A stretch of 64,000 nt of DNA from NCBI RefSeq assembly GCF_900100605.1, contig NZ_FNCN01000003.1:124001-188000 (forward strand). The letters are read 5' to 3'. Numbering within the stretch: position 1 is the first letter of the stretch; each line of letters opens with the position of its first letter. The notes under the pieces are model-generated. The model ran no database searches and was not told the DNA's origin. It was given only the letters and a program-made list of their open reading frames with translations. This document shows positions 1-8,655 of this stretch, in pieces. The translations under genes and the position numbers were made by a program. Origin of the DNA: Sinosporangium album. GTDB taxonomy: Bacteria > Actinomycetota > Actinomycetes > Streptosporangiales > Streptosporangiaceae.

Positions 1-1
1 G

Positions 2-529
2 CTGGTCAGCGGCCTGCTGGCGCTGGGGGAGGACCTCATCGACCCCGCCGTCCAGATGCTGCGCACGATCCCGTTCCTGTCCCTCGTGCCGCTGTTCATC
101 GTCTGGTTCGGCATCGGAGAGGCGTCCAAGGTGATCCTGATCGCGGTGGCGACATCGTTCCCGATGTACGTCAACGCCCTCAGCGGCACCCGCGGCGCCG
201 ACCGCAAACAGGTCGAGGCGGCCCGCGTCTTCGGGGTCACCGGGGTGAGGCTGGTCCGCGAGGTGATCCTGCCCGGCGCGCTGCCGTCGTTGCTCGTGGG
301 GCTGCGCCTGTCGCTGACGCTCAGCGTCATCGCCCTCATCGCCGCCGAGGAGATCAACTCCACCGCCGGGCTCGGCTACCTGATGACGCAGGCCAGGGAG
401 TTCGTCCGCACCGACATCCTGGTCGTCGTCATCCTGCTCTACGCGGTGCTCGGACTGCTGGCAGACCTGGCCGTCCGCGTTCTGGAGAGGCTGCTCATGC
501 CCTGGCGGGCGGGGGTGGCCGTCCGATGA
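2..529 (+). CDS. ssuC: Sulfonate ABC transporter permease, 5' partial
   Basis: Membrane permease of an aliphatic sulfonate/nitrate/taurine-type importer. The frame is open from base 2, so the start lies outside the window and only the C-terminal 175 residues are present. Visible features are hydrophobic segments and the cytoplasmic coupling (EAA) loop, with AARVFGVTGVRLVREVILPGA reduced here to its core EAARVFGVTG...LPGALPSLLVGLR, followed by a typical SsuC/TauC tail (LIAAEE...GLGYLM). It overlaps the ATPase gene by 4 bases (ATGA), which implies translational coupling. The downstream SsuD-type monooxygenase supports sulfonate as substrate. Nitrate or taurine cannot be excluded from the permease alone. 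Confidence 0.9.
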   Translation: MVSGLLALGEDLIDPAVQMLRTIPFLSLVPLFIVWFGIGEASKVILIAVATSFPMYVNALSGTRGADRKQVEAARVFGVTGVRLVREVILPGALPSLLVGLRLSLTLSVIALIAAEEINSTAGLGYLMTQAREFVRTDILVVVILLYAVLGLLADLAVRVLERLLMPWRAGVAVR

Positions 530-1236
530 GCGCGCTCACGGCCCGGGCCCATGCCGTACGGCTCCGCGGGGTGCGGCGGGTGTTCGGCGAACGGGCGGTG
601 CTCGACGGGGTGGACCTGTCGCTCGCGCCGGGGGAGTTCGTCGCCCTGCTCGGCGCGAGCGGCACGGGGAAGACCACCTTGCTGCGCATCCTGGCCGGGC
701 TCGACGGCGCGGACGAGGGCGACGTGCTCGTGCCCGAAGTGCGCACCGTCGTGTTCCAGGAGCCCCGGCTGATCCCCTCCAAACGGGTCCTCGACAACGT
801 CGTCCTCGGCCTGCCCCGGAGCGCCCGCGCCAGCGGGCCGGCCGCGCTGGCCGAGGTCGGGCTGGCGGGCCACGCCCGGGCCTGGCCCGCCACCCTGTCG
901 GGCGGCGAGGCGCAGCGGGTCGCCCTGGCCCGCGCGCTCGTGCGCGAACCGGGGCTGCTCCTGCTCGACGAGCCCTTCGCCGCCCTCGACGCGCTCACCC
1001 GCCTGCGCATGCAGGACCTCGTCGCCGAGCTCTGCCGTACGCACCGCCCCGCCGTACTCCTCGTCACCCACGACGTCGACGAGGCCATCCGGCTCGCCGA
1101 CCGCGTCATCGTGCTCACCGCCGGAACGCTGAGCACCGACGTGCGTGTCGCCCTCGACCACCCCCGCGAGCGCACGGACCCGGAATTCGCCGCGCTCCGC
1201 CGCCGCCTTCTCGAAGACCTTGGAGTCAGCTCATGA
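526..1236 (+). CDS. ssuB: Sulfonate ABC transporter ATP-binding protein
   Basis: ATPase subunit (236 aa) that powers uptake with the preceding permease. Walker A GASGTGKTT lies at residues 43-51. The Q-loop FQEPRLIPSKRVLDNV is the form usual in SsuB/TauB/NrtD proteins. The signature is LSGGEAQRVALARAL, Walker B is LLLLDEPFAALD, and the switch histidine sits in LLVTHDVDEA. The ATG start overlaps the permease stop, and the 3' end overlaps the next gene by 4 bases, so the cistrons form one coupled operon. All catalytic motifs look intact. The length is typical of the family, perhaps slightly short. Confidence 0.92.
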   Translation: MSALTARAHAVRLRGVRRVFGERAVLDGVDLSLAPGEFVALLGASGTGKTTLLRILAGLDGADEGDVLVPEVRTVVFQEPRLIPSKRVLDNVVLGLPRSARASGPAALAEVGLAGHARAWPATLSGGEAQRVALARALVREPGLLLLDEPFAALDALTRLRMQDLVAELCRTHRPAVLLVTHDVDEAIRLADRVIVLTAGTLSTDVRVALDHPRERTDPEFAALRRRLLEDLGVSS

Positions 1237-2123
1237 CCATCCGCATCGGCGTCCACGCCAACAACCCCTTCCTTTTCCTCCTCTCCCACCTCGACCACCT
1301 GCTCCAGGGGCAGGACGAGCCCATCGAGGTCTACCGCTACACCGACGGCACCAGGACCGGCGATCTGCTGGCCGAGGGGGCCTTCGACATCGGCGGCACC
1401 GGTTCGACGCCGCCGTTGTCGGCGCAGGCGGCCGGCCTGCCCGTCGTCTACGTGGCGGCGTCCGCCCCCCGCCCCGGCCACGGCGCGCTGCTCGTCGCCA
1501 AGGACGGGCCCGTCGTCACCGTGGCCGACCTCGCCGGGCAGCCGGTCTCCTTCGCGGTGGGCTCCTGGCACACCCACTTCCTGGCCAAGCTGCTCAGCGG
1601 CGCCGGACTCTCCTACCAGGACATCGAACCCAGGCCCGCCGCCTCGGAAGCCGGGCTGTGGCTGCGCGACGGCGCCATCGCCGGCTGGGTGGTGCAGGGC
1701 GCAGAACTGGTCGAGGCCGAGCGGTCCGGCCGGTTCGCCCGGCTCGCCGGCACCGCGGGGGTCATCGCCGACCGCTCGGTGTTCTTCACGAGCCGCGAGG
1801 TCGCCGAGCGGCGGCCCGAGGCGATCGCCACCGTCGCCAAGGCGCTCCGCGAGGCCGCGGCCTGGGCGGGCGCCAACCCCCGTGAGGCCGCGGCGCTCAC
1901 CGCGTCCGAGCGCGGCGGCTCCATCGACGCCTGGGAGACCGCGCTCAAGCGGCTGCCCTGGACGCTGGAGCCCGTGACGAGCGAGCTGCTGGCCGAGCAG
2001 CAGGAAGGCGCCGACCTGCTCGCCGACGTCGGCTTCCTCCGCCGCGCGATCGACGTGCGCACCGCCACCGCGCCCGTGCTGAACACACTGGTGTCGTCGG
2101 TCCTCGCCGAGGTGGCGGTCTGA
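1233..2123 (+). CDS. SsuA-like sulfonate-binding protein without signal peptide
   Basis: Substrate-binding-protein fold of the SsuA/NMT1 type (296 aa). It has the characteristic early motif GAFDIGGTGSTPPLSAQAAG and a later segment HTHFLAKLLSGAGL that usually aligns with the ligand-binding cleft. The order permease-ATPase-binding protein-monooxygenase supports the role. The odd point is the N terminus: the ATG at 1233 overlaps the ssuB stop and the protein begins directly at the first beta strand (MTIRIGVHANN). There is no hydrophobic leader or lipobox, and no room upstream for one. It may act in the cytoplasm, use another export route, or sense rather than import. Family assignment is good; the transport role is inferred. 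Confidence 0.82.
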   Translation: MTIRIGVHANNPFLFLLSHLDHLLQGQDEPIEVYRYTDGTRTGDLLAEGAFDIGGTGSTPPLSAQAAGLPVVYVAASAPRPGHGALLVAKDGPVVTVADLAGQPVSFAVGSWHTHFLAKLLSGAGLSYQDIEPRPAASEAGLWLRDGAIAGWVVQGAELVEAERSGRFARLAGTAGVIADRSVFFTSREVAERRPEAIATVAKALREAAAWAGANPREAAALTASERGGSIDAWETALKRLPWTLEPVTSELLAEQQEGADLLADVGFLRRAIDVRTATAPVLNTLVSSVLAEVAV

Positions 2124-3190
2124 TGGCGCGCGAAGTCCTCTGGTACATCGTCCCGCGCGACGGCGAGATCCCCTGGGAGCCCAAGGGTCGGCGGGAGGTC
2201 GACCTCGACCACCTGCGGGGGCTCGCCGCCACCGTCGACAGGCTCGGCTACAGCGGCGCGCTGCTCGCGACCGACCTGCACGACGTGTGGGTGCTCGGCA
2301 GCGCGCTGGCCTCCGTCACCGACAGGCTCCGCCCGCTGCTCGCCGTACACCCCGGCCTCATCTCCCCGACCCTGCTCGCCAAGATGGCGCTGACGTTCGA
2401 CCACCTGTACGGCGGGCGCCTCCAGATCAACGTCGTCAACGGCGACACCCGCACGCTGCGGCAGTACGGCCTGCACGTGGACCACGACGAGCGCTACGAC
2501 CTCAGCGCCGAGTACTGGGGCATCGTCAAACGGCTGACCGCCGGGGAACGGGTGAGTTTCGAGGGCCGCTACTTCACGATCGAGGACGCCGCCCTTGAAC
2601 TGCCTCCCGTTCAGCGCCCGCACGTGCCGCTGTGGTTCGGCGGCTCGTCGGCGGCGGGGCTGCGGATGGCGGCCGAGCACATCGACGTCTACCTGTCATG
2701 GGGGGAGCCGCCGAAGCAGCTCGCCGAGAAGATCCGCGCGCTGCGCCGCGCCGCCGAGGAGTTCGGCAGGGAGATCCGGTTCGGCGTGCGGCTCCACCTC
2801 ATCGTGCGCGACACCGAGAAGGAGGCGTGGGGCTGGGCCGACCACCTGCTCCGCTCGACCAGCCCGGAGACCTACGCCCGCATGTCGGGGATCAACCTGG
2901 CGGCCGACTCCGAGGGGATGCGCCGCCAGTTCGGCCACCACGGCGGACGCGTGCCGGACCGCGCCAAGGACCTCGAGATCTCTCCCAACCTGTGGCCGGG
3001 GATGAGCCTGTTCCGGCCGGGGCCGGGCACCGCCCTGGTCGGGAGCACGGAGAACGTGCTGGAGCGCCTCCACGAGCTGGAGGAGCTCGGGGTGGACACG
3101 TTCATCCTGTCGGGCAACCCGCTGGCCGAGGAGGCCGAACGGGTGGCCGAGACGATCCTGCCCAGCCTGCTCGCGGGGCAGCCCGTCTGA
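2123..3190 (+). CDS. ssuD: FMNH2-dependent alkanesulfonate monooxygenase
   Basis: Bacterial luciferase-family flavin monooxygenase (355 aa) that cleaves C-S bonds of alkanesulfonates, giving an aldehyde and sulfite. The N terminus EVLWYIVPRDGEIPWEPKG is typical of the SsuD subgroup. It also shows LQINVVNGD, the segment RPHVPLWFGGSSAAGL, DVYLSWGEPP, and a C-terminal GSTENVLERLHEL...GVDTFILSGNPLAEEA. The start codon overlaps the upstream stop by one base (TGATG). No flavin reductase gene (ssuE) is in view, so FMNH2 must come from elsewhere. The sulfite produced would need a siroheme-dependent reductase, and siroheme genes lie a few kilobases downstream. Confidence 0.93.
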   Translation: MAREVLWYIVPRDGEIPWEPKGRREVDLDHLRGLAATVDRLGYSGALLATDLHDVWVLGSALASVTDRLRPLLAVHPGLISPTLLAKMALTFDHLYGGRLQINVVNGDTRTLRQYGLHVDHDERYDLSAEYWGIVKRLTAGERVSFEGRYFTIEDAALELPPVQRPHVPLWFGGSSAAGLRMAAEHIDVYLSWGEPPKQLAEKIRALRRAAEEFGREIRFGVRLHLIVRDTEKEAWGWADHLLRSTSPETYARMSGINLAADSEGMRRQFGHHGGRVPDRAKDLEISPNLWPGMSLFRPGPGTALVGSTENVLERLHELEELGVDTFILSGNPLAEEAERVAETILPSLLAGQPV

Positions 3191-3198
3191 CGACACCG

Positions 3199-3248
3199 CT
3201 CTGAGACACCCCTCTGAGACACCCCTCTGAGACACCCCTCTGAGACGG
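3199..3248 (+). repeat. 13-bp tandem repeat after ssuD
   Basis: Nearly four copies of CTCTGAGACACCC, the last incomplete, begin 8 bases after the ssuD stop. They sit between the stop codon and the operon terminator. The unit contains TGAGAC in every frame-shifted copy, so it is clearly non-coding. Confidence 0.85.
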
Positions 3249-3267
3249 CCGTCCGCGGGGCCGCACC

Positions 3268-3302
3268 TGCCGGGCCGGGCGATCGGGGCGCCCGGCCCGG
3301 CA
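3268..3302 (+). terminator. Strong hairpin terminator of the ssu operon
   Basis: Perfect 14-bp inverted repeat, TGCCGGGCCGGGCG pairing with CGCCCGGCCCGGCA, with a 7-base loop. No T-run follows, as is usual for GC-rich actinobacterial terminators. It separates ssuD from lutA. Confidence 0.8.
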
Positions 3303-3419
3303 CTGTGCCTGAAGCCGAATGAGAACGAGGTCTACCAGATACCTCGGGGGGCGCATGCGGGGGGGTTCCTCGTCTCCGCGAGGGCGCGGTCATAGTGTGG
3401 GCGGCGTCGAAGGAGCGTT

Positions 3420-4160
3420 ATGCGCGTCGCCCTGTTCATCACCTGTATCACCGACACCCTCTACCCGCAGACCGGGCGGGCCGTGGTGGCCCTGCTGCGC
3501 CGCCTGGGGTGCGAGGTCGACTTCCCCGAACGCCAGACGTGCTGCGGTCAGATGCACCTCAACACCGGCTACCGCGACGAAGCCGTACGGCTGGCGCGCC
3601 GCACCAAGCGCGTCTTCGGGAAAAGCGAGATCGTGGTCGTCCCGTCCGGCTCCTGCGCCGCGATGATCCGCGAGCACTATCCGCGGCTCGGGGCCGAGAT
3701 GCCGAGGGTCGTGGAGCTGACGGAGTTCCTGGTGGACGTCCTCGGCGTCACCGACGTCGGCGCCTACTTCCCCCACCGCGTCACCTACCACCCCACCTGC
3801 CACTCGCTGCGCGGCCTCGGGCTCGGCGGGCGTCCGGAGACCCTCCTGCGGGCCGTCCGCGGACTGGAACTCGTCCCGCTGCCGCGGGCCGACGAATGCT
3901 GCGGGTTCGGCGGCACCTTCGCCGTGAAGAACCCGGCCGTGTCGGCCGCCATGTGCGCCGACAAGGTGGGCGCCGTCCTGGACACCGGCGCCGAGGTGCT
4001 GTGCGCCGCCGACAACTCCTGCCTCACCCACCTGGGCGGCGCCCTGCGCCGCCAGCGCACGGGGGTCAGGGTGATGCACATCGCCGAGATCCTCGCGTCC
4101 ACGGAGAGCGGAGGCGCCGGGCGCACGGCCGGCCTGAGCACACCGGAGGGGGCCCGGTGA
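3420..4160 (+). CDS. lutA: Lactate utilization protein A, Fe-S protein
   Basis: LutA/YkgE family (246 aa), a subunit of the iron-sulfur L-lactate dehydrogenase complex LutABC that feeds electrons to the respiratory chain. It carries two cysteine-rich CCG domains: TCCGQMHLNTGY near residue 40 and ECCGFGGTFAVKNP near residue 160. Further Cys/His positions are PSGSCAAMI and YHPTCHSLRGL. An AAGGAG ribosome binding site precedes the ATG. The stop overlaps the GTG start of lutB. A separate promoter is likely because a strong hairpin isolates it from the ssu operon. Confidence 0.93.
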   Translation: MRVALFITCITDTLYPQTGRAVVALLRRLGCEVDFPERQTCCGQMHLNTGYRDEAVRLARRTKRVFGKSEIVVVPSGSCAAMIREHYPRLGAEMPRVVELTEFLVDVLGVTDVGAYFPHRVTYHPTCHSLRGLGLGGRPETLLRAVRGLELVPLPRADECCGFGGTFAVKNPAVSAAMCADKVGAVLDTGAEVLCAADNSCLTHLGGALRRQRTGVRVMHIAEILASTESGGAGRTAGLSTPEGAR

Positions 4161-5551
4161 GCGGAACGTTCCTCGGCATGCCGGCGTTCCCGGTGAACGC
4201 GGCTGACGCCGTACAGAACTCCCAGCTCCGCCACAACCTCCGCAGGGCCACGCATACCATTCGCGACAAGCGCTCGCGCGTGGTGGCGGAGGTGCCCGAC
4301 TGGGCCGAGCTCAGATCGGCCGCCAAGGCCATCAAGGACGCCGCCTTGCGCGACCTCGACCGCCACCTCCTGCGCCTGGAGGAGACCGTCCAGGCCGCGG
4401 GCGGACACGTGCACTGGGCGCGGGACGCCGCCGAGGCGTGCCGCATCGTCACCGACCTCGTGCGCGCCACCGGCGAGACCGAGGTCGTCAAGGTCAAGTC
4501 GATGGCGACCCAGGAGATCGGCCTCAACGAGGCGCTCGCCGACAGCGGGATCCACGCCTACGAGACCGACCTCGCCGAACTCATCGTGCAGCTCGGCGAC
4601 GACAGGCCGTCCCACATCGTGGTGCCCGCCATCCACCGCAACCGCGCGGAGATCCGCGAGATCTTCCTCCGCGCCATGCCGGACGCCTCACCCGACCTCA
4701 CCGACGACCCCGCGGCCCTCGCCGAAGCCGCCCGGCTCCACCTGCGGCAGCGCTTCCTGTCCAGCAAGGTCGCCATCTCCGGGGCCAACTTCGCCATCGC
4801 CGAGACCGGCACCCTGGTCGTGGTCGAATCCGAGGGCAACGGCCGCATGTGCCTGACCCTGCCCGAAACGCTGATCAGCGTGGTGGGCATCGAGAAGGTC
4901 CTCCCCACCTGGCGCGACCTCGAGGTGTTCCTGCAACTCCTCCCGCGCAGCGCCACGGGCGAGCGGATGAACCCCTACACCTCCACCTGGACCGCCGCCA
5001 CGGAAGGCCAGACCTTCCACCTGGTGCTGCTCGACAACGGCCGCACCGACGTCCTCGCCGACGAGGTCGGGCGGCAGGCCCTGCGCTGCATCCGCTGCGC
5101 CGCCTGCCTCAACGTCTGCCCGGTGTACGAACGCGCCGGAGGCCACGCCTACGGCTCCGTCTACCCCGGACCCATCGGAGCCATCCTCACGCCCCAGATG
5201 CGCGGCATGGGGACGCCGCTCGACGACTCCCTGCCCTACGCCTCCACCCTGTGCGGCGCCTGCTACGACGTGTGCCCCGTGGCCATCGACATCCCCGAGG
5301 TCCTCGTCCACCTGCGCGACCGGTCCTCCCACCCCCGCGCCGAGCGCGCCGCCCTGCGGGCCGCCGGCTGGATGCTCGCGCGGCCCGAACGGCTCGCGCG
5401 GGCCCAGCGCCTGGCCTTCCGCCTGCGCCGGCTGGTGCCGCGCCGCCTCCCCGGGCCGCTGTCGGCGTGGACCGACACCAGGGACCTTCCCGATATACCT
5501 CCCGAGTCCTTCCGAGACTGGTGGAAGCGCACCGAAGGCGGAACGCGATGA
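4157..5551 (+). CDS. lutB: Lactate utilization protein B, Fe-S protein
   Basis: LutB/YkgF family (464 aa), the large iron-sulfur subunit of LutABC. The GTG at 4157 overlaps the lutA stop and gives the expected family length. The reading frame is open further upstream, but that part lies inside lutA and is not expected to be translated. The N-terminal LUD domain contains KVKSMATQEIGLNEAL and AETGTLVVVESEGN. The C-terminal ferredoxin-like cluster motifs are CIRCAACLNVCPVY and CGACYDVCPVAIDIP, which bind two [4Fe-4S] clusters. Its last codons overlap the lutC start. Confidence 0.94.
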   Translation: MSGTFLGMPAFPVNAADAVQNSQLRHNLRRATHTIRDKRSRVVAEVPDWAELRSAAKAIKDAALRDLDRHLLRLEETVQAAGGHVHWARDAAEACRIVTDLVRATGETEVVKVKSMATQEIGLNEALADSGIHAYETDLAELIVQLGDDRPSHIVVPAIHRNRAEIREIFLRAMPDASPDLTDDPAALAEAARLHLRQRFLSSKVAISGANFAIAETGTLVVVESEGNGRMCLTLPETLISVVGIEKVLPTWRDLEVFLQLLPRSATGERMNPYTSTWTAATEGQTFHLVLLDNGRTDVLADEVGRQALRCIRCAACLNVCPVYERAGGHAYGSVYPGPIGAILTPQMRGMGTPLDDSLPYASTLCGACYDVCPVAIDIPEVLVHLRDRSSHPRAERAALRAAGWMLARPERLARAQRLAFRLRRLVPRRLPGPLSAWTDTRDLPDIPPESFRDWWKRTEGGTR

Positions 5552-6189
5552 ACGCCCGCGACACCATCCTGCGCCGCATCCGGGCCGCCACCGCGGACGC
5601 GCCGCCGGCCGAGGCCGTCTCCCGGGGCTACCGCACCGCGGGCGGCGCCGTACGGCACGAGCCCGGCGAGGACGACCTCATCGCCCTGTTCGCCCACCGG
5701 GTCGACGACTACCACGCCTCCGTACGCCGCGTGCCCGCCGGCGAGGCCGCCCAGGCCGTCGGGGCGGCGGCGCGCGAACGCGGGCTGACCACCCTCGCGG
5801 TGCCCCCCGGCCTGCCCGAGGAGTGGACATCGGGGCTCACCGCCGTACGGCTGCTGCGGGATGACCCGCCGCTCGCCCCCGGCGAACTGGACCGCGCCGG
5901 CGGCGTCATCACCGGATGCGCGGTCGCCATCGCCGAAACGGGGACGATCGTCTTGGACGCGGGACCGGGGCAGGGCAGGCGGGCCCTGACGCTGCTGCCG
6001 GACTACCACCTGTGCGTCGTGCCGGCCGACCGCGTCGTGCGAGGCGTGCCGGAGGCCGTGGCCCTGCTGGACCCGCGGCGCCCGCAGACGTGGATCAGCG
6101 GTCCGTCCGCGACGAGCGACATCGAGCTGGACCGGGTGGAGGGAGTCCACGGGCCGCGCGTTCTGGACGTCATCATCCTGGGGAACTGA
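5548..6189 (+). CDS. lutC: Lactate utilization protein C
   Basis: LutC/YkgG family LUD-domain protein (213 aa), third component of the lactate oxidation complex. The ATG at 5548 overlaps the lutB stop (ATGA), which fixes the start although the frame is open far upstream. Motifs are the N-terminal helix MNARDTILRRIRAA, the LUD signature GCAVAIAETGTIVLDAG, and the C-terminal segment WISGPSATSDIELDRVEGVHGP. It shares the LUD fold with LutB but lacks cluster cysteines. The three genes form a compact operon of their own. No lutR or lactate permease gene is adjacent. Confidence 0.93.
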   Translation: MNARDTILRRIRAATADAPPAEAVSRGYRTAGGAVRHEPGEDDLIALFAHRVDDYHASVRRVPAGEAAQAVGAAARERGLTTLAVPPGLPEEWTSGLTAVRLLRDDPPLAPGELDRAGGVITGCAVAIAETGTIVLDAGPGQGRRALTLLPDYHLCVVPADRVVRGVPEAVALLDPRRPQTWISGPSATSDIELDRVEGVHGPRVLDVIILGN

Positions 6190-6291
6190 CCTGCGAAGCT
6201 CTCCGTTACCTGGGAAGCAGGGCGGCGAATGGGCTATTCTCGCGTGTCTTGTCTAGATAATGCCAGGTCAACGTCACGGAGATCCACCAAC

Positions 6292-7182
6292 ATGAAGCCG
6301 CCGTTGCTGCTCATCGGGCACGGTTCGCACGATGACACGGACGCAGCGGAGTTCGGCAGGTTCGTCCACCGCCTGCGGTGCAGGCTCGACCGCTCGGCCG
6401 TCGAGGTCACCGGAGGCTTCGTCTCGAAGGCGCGTCCACGGCTCAGCGACTCCGTGTCGGCGATGGTGGCCCGCGGCCACCACCGGGTCGTCACCGTGCC
6501 GCTCGGGCTCGGCGGCGACCAGCGGACCTCCACCGAGATCACCGCGGCCCTCGCCCGCGAGCAGGAACGCCACCCGACCCTCGCCTACGAACACGCCAGG
6601 CCGCTCGGACCCGACCCCCGCGTCCTCACCCTGCTCGCCGACCGCCTCGCCGACGCCGCCCTCGACATGCCCCGCCCGCGCTCCCTCGTCGCCGTCGGCG
6701 AGACCAGGAGGCTCCGCGCCGTCTCCACCGTCGAACCGCCTCTGCTGCGCGTCGTGCCGTCCCCCGCCGAGCCCGACGGCTCCGAGCACGTCGACCCCGG
6801 CGAGACCGCCGTGGTGCTCGTCGGCGAAGGCTCCACCGACCCCGTGGCCAACGCCGAGGTCCACCGCGTCTCCCGCCTCTTCTGGGAGACCCACGCCTAC
6901 GACCTGCTCACCGTGGAGACCGCCTTCGTCTCCCTCACCCCGCCCGGCGTCCCCGGGGGCCTGGAGCGCTGCCGCCGCCTCGGGGCCAAGCGCGTCATCA
7001 TCGTCCCCTACCTGCTGTTCGCCGGGGGAATGCTGGAGCGCGTATGGGCCCAGGCCCTCGCGTACGGCGCGGGCCACCCCGAGCTCGACATCCGATGCGC
7101 CGAGGTCATCGGCGACTGCGAGGCGCTCGCCGACGTCGTCATCGAGCGCTACGAAGAGGCCCTGCGGGCGGCGGCGGGCTGA
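6292..7182 (+). CDS. cbiX: CbiX-type sirohydrochlorin chelatase
   Basis: Two-domain chelatase (297 aa) expected to insert Fe2+ or Co2+ into sirohydrochlorin, for siroheme or cobalamin. The N-terminal half starts MKPPLLLIGHGSHDDTD, with the metal-binding His of GHGS. The C-terminal half repeats the fold as VLVGEGSTDPVANAEVHR and VIIVPYLLFAGGML. The ATG at 6292 has a GGAG site 10 bases upstream; an upstream in-frame ATG at 6229 lacks one. The residue usually His in the GGH motif of the first half is replaced (LGLGGDQRT), so the metal site may differ. Proximity to cobT and cysG supports tetrapyrrole work. Iron and cobalt specificity cannot be separated here. Confidence 0.85.
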   Translation: MKPPLLLIGHGSHDDTDAAEFGRFVHRLRCRLDRSAVEVTGGFVSKARPRLSDSVSAMVARGHHRVVTVPLGLGGDQRTSTEITAALAREQERHPTLAYEHARPLGPDPRVLTLLADRLADAALDMPRPRSLVAVGETRRLRAVSTVEPPLLRVVPSPAEPDGSEHVDPGETAVVLVGEGSTDPVANAEVHRVSRLFWETHAYDLLTVETAFVSLTPPGVPGGLERCRRLGAKRVIIVPYLLFAGGMLERVWAQALAYGAGHPELDIRCAEVIGDCEALADVVIERYEEALRAAAG

Positions 7183-7190
7183 GACCCCGC

Positions 7191-7212
7191 CCGCCGTGCC
7201 TCTCAACGGCGG
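7191..7212 (+). terminator. Hairpin after the chelatase gene
   Basis: CCGCCGT and ACGGCGG form a 7-bp perfect stem with an 8-base loop, starting 8 bases after the stop codon. It is of modest strength and there is no T-run. Confidence 0.5.
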
Positions 7213-7380
7213 CGTGGGCCATACTCGTCACCGGGCTCGGGTCGGCCTTCGCGGCCCAGGTCGGCGTGGCGGCCAGGGTCGCCCGCCGATTCGCAGGTTC
7301 GATTCGGCGCCATCGATTCGGCCGTTCGAGCCGCTTGTGAAGGCGTTCGTGAAGTCGCTCTGTGGATGAGGAGAACCCCC

Positions 7381-8466
7381 ATGAGTCCGCTGGAAGAGAC
7401 CGTCGCCGCGATCAGCCCCGCCGACCCGGCGGTCCTCGCCGACGCCCGCGCGCACCAAGAGCGGCTCACCAAACCGAGAGGCGCTCTCGGCGTGCTCGAA
7501 GACGTCGCCGTGCGACTCGCCGGAGCGGCCGGGCGCAGCCCCGCCCCCATGCCGTCCCCCGCCGCTCTCGCCATCTTCGCCGGAGACCACGGCGTCCACG
7601 CCCAGGGCGTCACCCCCTGGCCCCAGGAGGTCACCACCCAGATGGTGGGCAACTTCCTGGCCGGGGGAGCCGTCGCCAACGCCTTCGCCGCCCAGGTCGG
7701 CGCCTCCGTCACCGTCGTCGACGTCGGCGTGGCGGCCGACCTCGACGACGCCCCCGGCCTCCTGCGGCGCAAAGTCGCGTACGGCACCGCCGACCTCGCC
7801 TCCGGCCCCGCCATGACCACGGCCCAGGCCGTCGCCGCCCTGCACGTCGGCATCGAGACCGCCCGCGCCCTCATCGAGGACGGCGCCCGCTGCCTCATCA
7901 CCGGCGACATGGGCATCGCGAACACCACCGCCTCGGCCGCCCTCATCTGCGCCTTCACCGGCACGTCCCCGGAAGAGGCCACCGGCCGCGGCACCGGAAT
8001 CGACGACGAGACCCTCCAGCGCAAGATCGACGTCGTCCGCCGCGCCCTCGCCGCCAACGGCCTGGAGCCGACGTCCCACGAGCCCGCCGGTGCCGCCGCG
8101 GGACTGCGAGTGCTGGCCGCCGTCGGAGGGCTCGAACACGCCGCCATCGCGGGGTTCATCCTGGGCGGCGCCGCCGCCCGCGTACCCGTCATCCTCGACG
8201 GCGTCATCGCCGGCTCGGCGGCGCTCGCGGCGGCGGCGCTCGCCCCGGCCGTCGTCGACCACTGCGTCGCCGGCCACCGCTCGGCCGAGCCCGGCCACCG
8301 CGCCGCCCTGGACCACCTCGGGCTGCGCCCCCTGGTCGATCTCGAACTCCGCCTGGGTGAGGGCACCGGCGGACTGCTCGCCCACCCGCTCGTGTGCTCC
8401 GCCGTACGCGTCATGCACGACGTCGCGACCTTCGACGCCGCCGGCGTCACCGAGAAAGAGATCTGA
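7381..8466 (+). CDS. cobT: Nicotinate-nucleotide-dimethylbenzimidazole phosphoribosyltransferase
   Basis: CobT (361 aa) makes alpha-ribazole phosphate from nicotinate mononucleotide and the lower-ligand base, in cobalamin nucleotide-loop assembly. Motifs are LTKPRGALGVLED, FAGDHGVHAQGVTPWPQEVT, TGDMGIANTTASAAL, the glycine-rich GFILGGAAARVPVILDGVIAGSAA, and the C-terminal LGEGTGGLLAHPL. The ATG at 7381 is preferred over one 15 bases upstream because GAGGAG at 7369-7374 is correctly spaced for it. The usual GEMGIGNTT appears as GDMGIANTT, a conservative change. It sits between a CbiX-type chelatase and cysG. Confidence 0.93.
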   Translation: MSPLEETVAAISPADPAVLADARAHQERLTKPRGALGVLEDVAVRLAGAAGRSPAPMPSPAALAIFAGDHGVHAQGVTPWPQEVTTQMVGNFLAGGAVANAFAAQVGASVTVVDVGVAADLDDAPGLLRRKVAYGTADLASGPAMTTAQAVAALHVGIETARALIEDGARCLITGDMGIANTTASAALICAFTGTSPEEATGRGTGIDDETLQRKIDVVRRALAANGLEPTSHEPAGAAAGLRVLAAVGGLEHAAIAGFILGGAAARVPVILDGVIAGSAALAAAALAPAVVDHCVAGHRSAEPGHRAALDHLGLRPLVDLELRLGEGTGGLLAHPLVCSAVRVMHDVATFDAAGVTEKEI

Positions 8467-8655
8467 CTCGCGGGAGCGCCGCCATATGCCACGCCGCAGC
8501 GGAAAAGCCGGATGTCAGGCGTTCCCGATGCACCTCATGTGGCCGCTGAGGCGACTCTTGACGAGCGTTGACCTAGCGACAGCAAAATACGAGGGCGGAC
8601 CAGGTAGGTTTACCTCCTAACACCGCCATACTTCTCGAACGGGAGATCCGCCGAC

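Noticed and set aside
7285-7310. GGTTCGATTC resembling the T-loop of a tRNA
   Set aside because: The flanking five bases do not pair as a T stem and no acceptor or anticodon arm can be drawn.
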